From: Rhodoferax sp.
GTDB taxonomy: Bacteria > Pseudomonadota > Gammaproteobacteria > Burkholderiales > Burkholderiaceae_C
DNA length: 64,000 nucleotides
Direction of reading: 5' to 3'
Assembly (NCBI RefSeq): GCF_018780565.1
Contig: NZ_JADMJN010000005.1
Location: forward strand, 372,001 to 436,000
Shown one piece after another: positions 1-8,404 of this stretch; the stretch's first letter is position 1, and each line of letters begins with the position of its first letter. The notes beneath the pieces were generated by a model. The model was not told the DNA's origin. It did no database searches and was given only the letters and a program-made list of their open reading frames with translations. The position numbers and the translations under genes are program-made.

Positions 1-361
1 GGCGCACGGTGCCGCGCTTCATGGAGTCTTCCACGCTGCGCACGATCAGGTTGGCTTCGAGTTCTTTGGCGCGGGAATCGCGAAAATCGGTCACCTCGTG
101 GAAGTTGTGGCCGGTGTCGATCATCAGCAGGGGGTAGGGGATGCGGCCCACGCCAAAGGCCTTTTCGGCGCACTTGAGCATGACCAGCGAGTCTTTGCCG
201 CCCGAGAACAACAGGGTGGGGCGTTCGAACGCGGCAGCCACTTCGCGCAGGATGAAGATGGTTTCTTCTTCCAGCGCATCCAGATGGGCGTTGCTCAGGT
301 GATCAGGGCGATTCGGGTGGGGCATGGTTTGCAGCAATTCAGGTTCGGTACGGGCGTTCAT
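1..361 (-). CDS. cysD: Sulfate adenylyltransferase subunit 2, 5' part only
   Basis: CysD is the ATP-pyrophosphatase-type subunit that, with the GTPase CysN, makes adenosine 5'-phosphosulfate (APS) from sulfate and ATP in the cytoplasm. Only the first 120 codons are present; the gene runs off the left edge of the window. The PP-loop SGGKDS is visible near residue 54, followed by a segment reading LLMIDTGHNFHEVTDFRD, typical of CysD. The ATG at 361 overlaps the cysH stop as ATGA, so the two are probably translationally coupled. cysN would be expected just beyond the window. Confidence 0.95.
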   Translation of the reverse strand, partial: MNARTEPELLQTMPHPNRPDHLSNAHLDALEEETIFILREVAAAFERPTLLFSGGKDSLVMLKCAEKAFGVGRIPYPLLMIDTGHNFHEVTDFRDSRAKELEANLIVRSVEDSMKRGTVR

Positions 362-1116
362 GCTGGCGCTTTCTCCAGGGATGACTGATTGACGTGCAGA
401 CCGCATTCCTTGGCGGCCTCGTCTTCCCACCACCAGCGGCCGGCACGGAAATCTTCGCCCATGCTGATGGCACGGGTACAAGGGGCGCAGCCAATGCTGG
501 GGAAAAACTGGTCATGCAGCGGGTTGTAATCAATTTTGTTGGCGGCAATGAAGTGCCACACGTCACCCCAGGTCCAGTTGGCCAGAGGATTGATTTTGAC
601 ACGCTCGGGGTTGCTGGTATCGATCAGGGGCACGTCGGCGCGGGCGCCAGACTGCTCCCGGCGCAGGCCCGTGATCCAGGCATCCTTGCCGGCCAGTGCC
701 CGCTCCAGCGGCTCCATCTTGCGAATATGGCAGCAGCCCTTGCGCAACTCGATGCTCTTGTACATCGCATCCTTGCCCTCGCGGGCCACAAATTCCACCA
801 CCGCCTCGTTGCGCGGCGTGAAGACTTCAATTGGCGTGCGGGAAGTCGCCTGAAGGCGGTCCAGCAGCGCCAGTGTTTCGGGATGCAGCATGCCGGTTTC
901 CAGCACAAAGATGCCGATATGGAGTTGCAAGGCGTTGATCAAGTGCGTGAGAACCACGTCTTCCGCGCCCAGACTGGATGCCTGGCTGACCCGCGCCGCG
1001 CCACCAGTGACCAGAGGCGCATAGTCGCGTGCGGCTTGTTGCAGCAAGGTTGTGGTTTCTGCCAGCTTGGCCGAGAAATCAGCCGATGCGCGGGCATTCA
1101 GATCGATGGCGCTCAT
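358..1116 (-). CDS. cysH: Assimilatory adenylyl-sulfate (APS) reductase
   Basis: This 252-residue cytoplasmic enzyme reduces activated sulfate to sulfite with thioredoxin-type reductant. Two cysteine pairs are visible, GCCHIRKMEPL near residue 130 and GCAPCTR near residue 210. They are the ligands of the [4Fe-4S] cluster that marks APS reductases and is absent from enterobacterial PAPS reductases, so APS is the likely substrate. The C-terminal KECGLH carries the catalytic cysteine. The gene overlaps its neighbours on both sides by four bases, showing a tight operon with the DUF934 gene and cysD. No cysC kinase is seen, which fits direct use of APS. Confidence 0.95.
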   Translation of the reverse strand: MSAIDLNARASADFSAKLAETTTLLQQAARDYAPLVTGGAARVSQASSLGAEDVVLTHLINALQLHIGIFVLETGMLHPETLALLDRLQATSRTPIEVFTPRNEAVVEFVAREGKDAMYKSIELRKGCCHIRKMEPLERALAGKDAWITGLRREQSGARADVPLIDTSNPERVKINPLANWTWGDVWHFIAANKIDYNPLHDQFFPSIGCAPCTRAISMGEDFRAGRWWWEDEAAKECGLHVNQSSLEKAPA

Positions 1117-1499
1117 GCGGCGGCTCCTGCGATGAAATGGGGGACAGTGGCAACGGTATCGCCCTGGTAAAACGACTGGTAGCGATCAAACTGGCGTTGC
1201 GCATGCTCTGCGTTCTGGTCTTCACGCAGCACCGCCGCATCGAAGCCGCTGCGCTGCATTTGCACCAGTTGATCAATCAGCACATCGCCCGTGGCGCGAA
1301 TCTCACCTTTGAAGCCGAGCCGGCGTCGCAGCAAAAAGGCCTGGCTGAAAGCCCGTCCGTCGGTGAACTTGGGGAAGCTCAGTTCCACACGATCCACGCC
1401 CTCCAGACTCAGGGAGCGTGGGTCGGCATCGTTTTCAAGTTCAATAACATTGGAGCCGATAGCCCTCGTCGCGTGTTCGTTTGCAGCTATTAATTTCAT
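1113..1499 (-). CDS. DUF934 protein of the sulfite reduction cluster
   Basis: A 128-residue DUF934 protein. The family is found almost always between cysI and cysH in beta- and alphaproteobacteria. It is thought to assist sulfite reduction, perhaps in electron supply, but has no settled biochemical role. Typical features are the run ELSFPKFTDGRAFSQA and the LRRRLGFKGEIRATGDVL segment. Two ATG codons compete, at 1508 and 1499. The purine run AAGGA directly abuts the first but lies nine bases before the second, so 1499 is preferred. That ATG sits inside a short inverted repeat (1485-1502). The stop overlaps the cysH start by four bases. Confidence 0.88.
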   Translation of the reverse strand: MKLIAANEHATRAIGSNVIELENDADPRSLSLEGVDRVELSFPKFTDGRAFSQAFLLRRRLGFKGEIRATGDVLIDQLVQMQRSGFDAAVLREDQNAEHAQRQFDRYQSFYQGDTVATVPHFIAGAAA

Positions 1500-1502
1500 A
1501 GT
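1485..1502. repeat. Short GCTAY/RTAGC-type inverted repeat at a start codon
   Basis: On the + strand the repeat reads AGCTAT-TAATTT-CATAGT, with arms GCTAT and ATAGT around an AT-rich centre. On the minus strand the preferred ATG of the DUF934 gene lies within it. The sequence following the repeat in the gene direction, GCTGCAAACG, resembles the GCAGGC and GCAGC tails beside the copies in dsbB and truB. Confidence 0.45.
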
Positions 1503-1513
1503 ATTCATTCCTT

Positions 1514-3295
<1,782 letters not shown>

Positions 3296-3330
3296 AGTTG
3301 GGTATCTGTTTTGGCTATGGCCGCAAGGTT

Positions 3331-4122
3331 TTACAAAGCAATCAATTTCACGCCGGCATAGGCCAGCAAGATGGAGAGAAGTGAGCGAATGATCCGCTCA
3401 GGAATGCGGGACATCAGGTGCGAACCCACCCAGATCCCGGGCAAGGAGCCCGCCAGCAGCTTGGCAAGCAAGGGCCAGTCCACCGAGCCCAGGGAGGCGT
3501 GCCCCATGCCTGCCACCAGCGTCAGCGGCACTGCGTAGGCAATGTCAGCCGCCACGATGCGCGGCAAAGGAAGCAGAGGGTACAAAATCATCAAAACGGT
3601 CACACCAATAGCGCCAGCACCTACCGACGTCAGCGTGACCAGCGTGCCAATCAGCGCGCCAAACAGCAAGGGCAGGCTCCAATGGCGTGGTGTGGCAGCC
3701 TGTGCCTCCTTGCCTCTCACCACTGTGACGGGAGCGGCTTTTCCGCGCAACGCCTTGTACAGGGTTGCAGCAGCGGTCAGTAGCAATGCAACGCCCAGCG
3801 TGCTGGTCATCAGGCTTTGAACCCGGGCACTGGTGGCGCCAAGGGTGTGCAGCAGGAACAGAGTAATCAGTGCCGCCGGGATGCTGCCGGCCGAGAGGTG
3901 AAGCACCACACGCCAGTCCACCAGCCGGGCCCGCGCCAGCTTGAGCGTGCCGCCCATCTTTGTAAATGCCGCAAACAGCAGGTCTGTACCTACCGCCATA
4001 TAAGGCTTGACGTCAAAGAAGAAAATCAGAATGGGCGTCATCAGGGAGCCGCCGCCCACGCCAGTCAGACCGACGACGATTCCCACAAAAAAGCCAGCAA
4101 AGATGAACGCAAAGTCATGCAT
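3331..4122 (-). CDS. TauE/SafE family sulfite or anion exporter
   Basis: A 263-residue inner-membrane protein with about eight hydrophobic segments. The GLTGVGGGSLMTPILIFFF motif near the N-terminus marks the TauE/SafE family, and a second such repeat (LTSVGAGAIGVTVLMIL) lies in the second half. The family exports sulfite, sulfoacetate or related organosulfonates. It lies 35 bases upstream of cysI on the same strand, so it is probably the first gene of the sulfate assimilation operon and may bleed off excess sulfite. The ATG at 4122 is preferred; a TTG at 4158 would add 12 residues before the first membrane segment. A perfect 10-bp inverted repeat lies upstream at 4175-4201. Confidence 0.85.
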   Translation of the reverse strand: MHDFAFIFAGFFVGIVVGLTGVGGGSLMTPILIFFFDVKPYMAVGTDLLFAAFTKMGGTLKLARARLVDWRVVLHLSAGSIPAALITLFLLHTLGATSARVQSLMTSTLGVALLLTAAATLYKALRGKAAPVTVVRGKEAQAATPRHWSLPLLFGALIGTLVTLTSVGAGAIGVTVLMILYPLLPLPRIVAADIAYAVPLTLVAGMGHASLGSVDWPLLAKLLAGSLPGIWVGSHLMSRIPERIIRSLLSILLAYAGVKLIAL

Positions 4123-4174
4123 AGGGGCAGACTTTAAAGCGGCACCTTTAGATTGCAAACTACATTTTCATGAT

Positions 4175-4201
4175 TTCTATATTCTCATATGGAATATAGA
4201 A
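4175..4201. promoter_or_regulatory. Perfect 10-bp inverted repeat, candidate operator for the tauE-cys operon
   Basis: The arms TTCTATATTC (4175-4184) and GAATATAGAA (4192-4201) are exact reverse complements around the 7-base centre TCATATG, itself nearly symmetric. It lies 53-79 bases before the preferred start of the TauE/SafE gene. There is no T-run on either side, so a dimeric regulator site is more likely than a terminator. The inner ATTC...GAAT spacing resembles the sites of the sulfide-sensing ArsR regulators BigR and SqrR, as I recall them, but has one base less between the half-sites. No such regulator gene is in the window. Confidence 0.55.
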
Positions 4202-4234
4202 GGTTGTAGGCAACATGCAATCGCAGTCACCCAC

Positions 4235-4360
4235 CTATTGCATTCCCCGCAACGCCCGCAACCGTTCCTCAAAGTAGCTACCCACCGCGTAACGTTCAGA
4301 CAGCACGACTTCGTGATGAGGGTGCAGAAACAGGGGCGGATAGTGCACTACGCGCTGCAT
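4235..4360 (-). CDS. Possible small ORF of 41 codons after the nucleoside hydrolase
   Basis: An ATG-to-TAG frame starts nine bases after the nucleoside hydrolase stop, on the same strand. It encodes a 41-residue basic, histidine-rich peptide that begins MQRVVHYPPLFLHPHHEV and ends in a predicted amphipathic helix (SYFEERLRALRGM). No good ribosome-binding site precedes it. It could be a small gene, the remnant of a longer one, or chance. I do not recognise it. It fills most of the otherwise empty 4202-4369 gap. Confidence 0.3.
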   Translation of the reverse strand: MQRVVHYPPLFLHPHHEVVLSERYAVGSYFEERLRALRGMQ

Positions 4361-4369
4361 GGATCGGCT

Positions 4370-5365
4370 TCAGCGGGTGAGCCAGGGGCTCATCAGGATT
4401 TTCTCCAGATCAGCTTTGCAGGCCTCGGCCTGCACCTTCATGCACACTTGAGTCAGCGGTATGTCGCTACCCCAGCCGTTTTGGGGATAGTCAATGGAAT
4501 CCTTGCGTTTCATGATGGTCTGACCCTGCGCCAGCCCCTGCGTAGCGACTCGGACCCGCCCCATCTCCACCGTAAAGAGTTCGGGACTCGCCAGGTAGAT
4601 GAAGGCCAGCACGTCGTGCCCAAAACAGCCATGAATGGCAGCCACATGGGGATACAAAGCACTGTAAAAGTTGGCATAGAAACCGACCGCATGATGCAGC
4701 GTGTCGGTGGCAGGGTGTCGATGGTGATCGGCGATTTTTTTGAACAGTGATACCGGCAGGATGACCTGGTGCGTCACATCCAGGCCCACCATCGTGAGTG
4801 CCCAGCCGGCCGTGAAAACATGGTCGGCAGCGTGGGGGTCGTTCCAGATGTTGGCCTCGGCCACGGGGGAGGCGTTGCCGGGCTCCAGAATGCTGCCACC
4901 CATGATGATCACTTCGTGCAGCAACTCCGGCAGCTGGGGTTCCAATGTCAGGGCTTGGCTCAGGTTGCCCAGCGGGCCTACGGCTACCAGCGTAATTTCT
5001 CCAGGGTTGGCGCGCGCCATGTCGACGGTGAACCGGGCTGATGAGCGCGGGTCAAGTTGATGTCGATGGAGGGTTCGTGCAGGCAAATTGCCCAGACCGT
5101 CGGCGCCATGGATATGAGCCGGTGGCGGCTCCAAAGGCTTGACCAAGGGCGCGGCAGCGCCTTGGGTTACAGGGATGCTTCTGCCTGCCAGGGCGTTCAA
5201 ATAGAGCGCATTCACCGCTGCCTGCTCCACGGTGACATTGCCGAAGGTGGTGGTGATACCAACGACCTCGATGGCCGGATGTGCCAGTGCATAGTACAAG
5301 GCCATGGCGTCGTCTACGCCGGGGTCGGTGTCATAGATGACTTTTCGGGGTGGCGCAGTGATCAT
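4370..5365 (-). CDS. Inosine/uridine-preferring nucleoside hydrolase family protein
   Basis: A 331-residue enzyme that hydrolyses the N-glycosidic bond of ribonucleosides to give base and ribose. The calcium-binding signature DTDPGVDDAMAL lies near the N-terminus. The NEANIWNDPHAA-like segment (here VAEANIWNDPHAADHV) lies in the middle, and the late active-site histidine/aspartate region is HGCFGHDVLAF. The ATG at 5365 gives the usual family start (MITAPPRKVIYDTDPG). A TTG at 5401 would add 12 residues and overlap the ribokinase stop. It follows the ribokinase gene closely, so the freed ribose could be phosphorylated directly. No signal peptide is seen, so it acts in the cytoplasm. Confidence 0.9.
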   Translation of the reverse strand: MITAPPRKVIYDTDPGVDDAMALYYALAHPAIEVVGITTTFGNVTVEQAAVNALYLNALAGRSIPVTQGAAAPLVKPLEPPPAHIHGADGLGNLPARTLHRHQLDPRSSARFTVDMARANPGEITLVAVGPLGNLSQALTLEPQLPELLHEVIIMGGSILEPGNASPVAEANIWNDPHAADHVFTAGWALTMVGLDVTHQVILPVSLFKKIADHHRHPATDTLHHAVGFYANFYSALYPHVAAIHGCFGHDVLAFIYLASPELFTVEMGRVRVATQGLAQGQTIMKRKDSIDYPQNGWGSDIPLTQVCMKVQAEACKADLEKILMSPWLTR

Positions 5366-5387
5366 GAAAGCAAGGGTTGCCAGGTTT

Positions 5388-6326
5388 TCAGATGGACTCA
5401 AGGCCGCAAAACTGCTTGAGCTCAGTCAGGCGCGCATCTGTGGCCGGTGGCTGAGCGCTCAAAAAGGAGAGCACTTCGGCCTGGTTCGGAATGCTGGTCT
5501 GCGCACCAAGGCGCGTGCAGGCGAGGGCGGCCGCTGCGCTACCCCGTTGCATGGCCGTTTGAAGTGGCTGTCCTTGACTCAGGGCTGCCACCAGAACACC
5601 ACAAAAGGTATCGCCAGCGCCGGTGGTGTCTATCGGCGTCACATCAAAAGCCGGTTGGTACGACAACGAGCCTTCCGAACGCACGCAGCAGCCGTGGTGA
5701 CCCAGGGTGACCACGACACAGGGCACCGCAATCCGGGCCAGACACTGGGCAATGCTGCCTGCTGCGTCGGCCACAACAGCCAGCTCACCCTCGTTCACGA
5801 TCAACACGTCCAGCAGGGCCAGCAGTTCAGCAGGCAAGGCGCATGCGGGTGCAGCATTGAGCACCACCGTGATGCCTTGCGCCCTGGCCGCTTTTGCGTA
5901 GGCCAGGACACACGCCAGCGGTATCTCAAGCTGCATGAGCAGGTGGGTGAAACCATTGAGCGGCGGCAAATCCGCGGGACTCAAAGCGTAGTTGGCACCT
6001 GGTGCCACAGTGATCGCGTTTTCTGCGTCATCCGAAACGCAGATAAAAGCTGTACCGGTGGCGCGGTCTATAACCCGCCTGGCATGCAGGTGCACGCCAG
6101 CTGCTTTCAGGGATGACTCCAGGGGTACCGCATACGCGTCATGACCCAGGGCCAGCAGCATATGGGTGTCTGCACCGCCAGCCCGCGCGCATGCCACGGC
6201 CTGGTTGGCGCCTTTACCTCCGGGAACGGTCTGGAAATCGTGCCCCAGCACGGTTTCACCGGGCGCAGGGATATGCGGCGCCCGCACGACAAAATCAAGA
6301 TTGGCTGAACCGGCGACAAGAATCAT
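5388..6326 (-). CDS. rbsK: Ribokinase, PfkB family
   Basis: A 312-residue sugar kinase that would phosphorylate ribose to ribose 5-phosphate. PfkB signatures are present: GGKGANQAVACARAG near residue 36 and DTTGAGDTFCGVLVAAL near residue 238, the latter holding the catalytic aspartate and anion hole. The early VAGSANLDFVVRAP and PGETVLG segments match ribokinases more than adenosine or fructose kinases. It lies just upstream of the nucleoside hydrolase, so the pair probably recovers ribose from nucleosides. A divergent binding-protein gene starts 88 bases away. Substrate assignment is by family and context. Confidence 0.88.
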   Translation of the reverse strand: MILVAGSANLDFVVRAPHIPAPGETVLGHDFQTVPGGKGANQAVACARAGGADTHMLLALGHDAYAVPLESSLKAAGVHLHARRVIDRATGTAFICVSDDAENAITVAPGANYALSPADLPPLNGFTHLLMQLEIPLACVLAYAKAARAQGITVVLNAAPACALPAELLALLDVLIVNEGELAVVADAAGSIAQCLARIAVPCVVVTLGHHGCCVRSEGSLSYQPAFDVTPIDTTGAGDTFCGVLVAALSQGQPLQTAMQRGSAAAALACTRLGAQTSIPNQAEVLSFLSAQPPATDARLTELKQFCGLESI

Positions 6327-6413
6327 GGTTGAATCATAGGACAGACGGTTTTGCAGGCCTATTTGGAGCCCCTATCAGGACGACACTGCTACAGTGCGGC
6401 CCTTGGAGATTTT

Positions 6414-7607
6414 ATGAAGCTTATTGCAGGTTTTTTATCTTTGCTGGTGACGGGTGCGTTCGCCCAGAGTGGTCCGATCAAGATCGGGGAAATCAACAGC
6501 TATTCGAGCATTCCCCAGTTCACGGTTCCCTACCGTCAGGGCTGGCAGCTGGCGGTAGAGGAAATCAATGCAAGCGGTGGCCTGCTGGGCCGCAAGGTCG
6601 AGGTCATTGCCCGTGACGATGCTGGCAAGCCGGAGGAGGCCCTGCGCCACGCGGTCGAGCTCACCAGCAATGAGAAAGTCGATGTGCTCGCCGGAGGCTT
6701 TTTATCCAATGTGGGCCTCGCCCTGGCGGATCATGCAGCCAAAAACAAGCGCCTGTTCGTCGCCAGTGAACCCTTGACGGATGCCATTGTTTGGGAAAAA
6801 GGCAATCGCTATACATTCCGTCTGCGCCCCAGTACTTACATGCAGGCGGCCATGCTGGTCGAAGAGGCGGCCAAACTGCCTGCCAAGCGCTGGGCCACCA
6901 TCGCCCCGAACTATGAGTACGGTCAAAGTGCCGTGGCAAGTTTCAAAGAGTTGCTCAAGGCCAAGCGCCCCGATGTTGAGTTTGTGGCCGAGCAGTGGCC
7001 TGCGTTGGGCAAGCTGGACGCGGGAACAACCTTGCAGGCCATCATGCAGGCCAAGCCGGATGCTATTTTCAACGTCACCTTTGGGGCGGATCTGGCCAAG
7101 CTGGTGCGCGAAGGTAATCAACGCAATGTGTTTCCGAAAACTGCCGTGGTTTCCATGCTGTCGGGCGAACCTGAGTATCTGGATGTGCTCAAGGACGAAA
7201 CCCCACGCGGCTGGATCGTGACCGGATACCCCTGGGACCAGATCGATACCCGTGAACATGCCTCGTTTGCTGCAAATTACTACAAAAAGTTCAACGAACA
7301 TCCCAAAGTAGGCTCGGTGGTGGGCTATGCCACCATGCAGGCCATTTTTGCAGCCATCAACAAGGCCAAGAGCACCGACAACGAAAAACTTGTACTCGCC
7401 ATGCGTGGACTCAAATTCAGCACACCGTTTGGGCCGGCCGAGTTTCGCGCCATCGACCAGCAGTCAACCATGGGCGCGTTTGTCGGCAAGCTGGATCAGC
7501 GTGGTGGCAAGGGCAGCATGGTGCAGTGGCGTTATGCCGACGGCAAGGCCTACCTGCCGCGTGATGAGTATGTGCTGGCGCGCAGACCGGCGGCAGCTAT
7601 CAAGTAG
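6414..7607 (+). CDS. Periplasmic ABC transporter binding protein, branched-chain amino acid type (Peripla_BP_6)
   Basis: A 397-residue type I periplasmic binding protein. The ATG at 6414 is preceded by GGAG at the right distance and begins a standard signal peptide cut after GAFA. The mature chain starts with IKIGEINSYSSIP and contains LAVEEINASGGLLGRKVEV, typical of LivJ-like and related receptors for amino acids, amides or aromatic acids. No permease or ATPase genes lie beside it, so it is an orphan receptor here and its ligand cannot be called. Divergent orientation to rbsK does not prove a link to ribose. The stop codon TAG lies within a short inverted repeat (7595-7609). Confidence 0.85.
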   Translation: MKLIAGFLSLLVTGAFAQSGPIKIGEINSYSSIPQFTVPYRQGWQLAVEEINASGGLLGRKVEVIARDDAGKPEEALRHAVELTSNEKVDVLAGGFLSNVGLALADHAAKNKRLFVASEPLTDAIVWEKGNRYTFRLRPSTYMQAAMLVEEAAKLPAKRWATIAPNYEYGQSAVASFKELLKAKRPDVEFVAEQWPALGKLDAGTTLQAIMQAKPDAIFNVTFGADLAKLVREGNQRNVFPKTAVVSMLSGEPEYLDVLKDETPRGWIVTGYPWDQIDTREHASFAANYYKKFNEHPKVGSVVGYATMQAIFAAINKAKSTDNEKLVLAMRGLKFSTPFGPAEFRAIDQQSTMGAFVGKLDQRGGKGSMVQWRYADGKAYLPRDEYVLARRPAAAIK

Positions 7608-7609
7608 CT
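7595..7609. repeat. Short inverted repeat AGCTA-N5-TAGCT at a stop codon
   Basis: The arms AGCTA (7595-7599) and TAGCT (7605-7609) are perfect. The TAG of the second arm (7605-7607) is the stop codon of the binding-protein gene. It belongs with the other GCTAY/RTAGC elements of the window. Confidence 0.5.
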
Positions 7610-7661
7610 GAAATGGCCGCCATAATTTGCCTGAATTTGTTTCTTTGAAAGTCTGTCATTC

Positions 7662-8396
7662 ATGGGACCCAGCATTTATGTCAAGGTTGTCGGCTTTCGG
7701 GACGTTGAGCGTCACGCGCTCAACACGCTTTTCAGATTGTCGATAGGGCAACCCACGTCGTACACCTTGTGGACGCCCGAGGCTCCCGTGGCCCCGCACC
7801 TGGCCTTGATTGACCTGGATGCCTATGAGGCTGTGCTGGAGTTGGCCTCGCCGGATGCACATCCCGGCCTGAAAATGATTTGCGTGGGTGAAGGCGCACC
7901 GGACCATGCCTTGTGCACGTTTATGCGTCCGCTGCATTGGCCTGATGTGGTGAAGGTCATGGACAGCCTGTACAGCGCGGACGAGGTGATGGACATGGAT
8001 TTCGGTGACACCGAAGCCGGCTTTGGTGCGCCATCGGACGCTCGGGTGTGCCTTCTGGTTGATCCTTCCCGTGAAGACCGCATGTACCTGCGCGCCCGTC
8101 TTGCATTGGCGGGGCATACCGATGTGGACGAGGCTTCTACCGGAGCGATGGCGCTTGAGTTGGCCAGAAACCGTCACTACGATCTGGTTGTCGTGGGGTT
8201 GACCGTTTCGGATATGGATGGCTGGGCGGTGATCCGCCAGTTGGTGGACCTGGAGCCGGCCATTGGAAGGGTCGTGGTGAGTACGAGCGACAAGACCTGG
8301 CACATGCGCGAGCATGCCGAAAAATCCGGTTGCTCGGCGGTACTTGAAAAACCCTATGATCCCTCGAAAGTTATCGAGTTGCTACAAAAGATATAG
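7662..8396 (+). CDS. Response-regulator-like protein with a receiver lacking the phospho-acceptor aspartate
   Basis: A 244-residue protein of two parts. Residues 126-244 align with a CheY-like receiver: LLVDPSRED near 132, YDLVVVGLTVSDMDGW near 173-188, VVSTSD for the switch threonine region, and EKPYDPSKV for the conserved lysine. Where the phospho-acceptor aspartate should be, at residue 179, there is glycine, and the second acidic residue after LVD is proline. Residues 1-110 look like a second, weaker receiver-like fold ending in MRPLHWPDVVKVMDSLY. No output domain is present. It is therefore likely a non-phosphorylated protein-interaction module. Partner unknown. The stop codon TAG lies in a short inverted repeat. 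Confidence 0.75.
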   Translation: MGPSIYVKVVGFRDVERHALNTLFRLSIGQPTSYTLWTPEAPVAPHLALIDLDAYEAVLELASPDAHPGLKMICVGEGAPDHALCTFMRPLHWPDVVKVMDSLYSADEVMDMDFGDTEAGFGAPSDARVCLLVDPSREDRMYLRARLALAGHTDVDEASTGAMALELARNRHYDLVVVGLTVSDMDGWAVIRQLVDLEPAIGRVVVSTSDKTWHMREHAEKSGCSAVLEKPYDPSKVIELLQKI

Positions 8397-8397
8397 C
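8381..8397. repeat. Short inverted repeat GCTA-N9-TAGC at a stop codon
   Basis: GCTA (8381-8384) and TAGC (8394-8397) flank an AT-rich centre, CAAAAGATA. The TAG at 8394-8396 is the stop codon of the receiver-like gene. This is the same arrangement as at 7595-7609, one gene upstream. Confidence 0.45.
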
Positions 8398-8404
8398 TAA
8401 AGGG

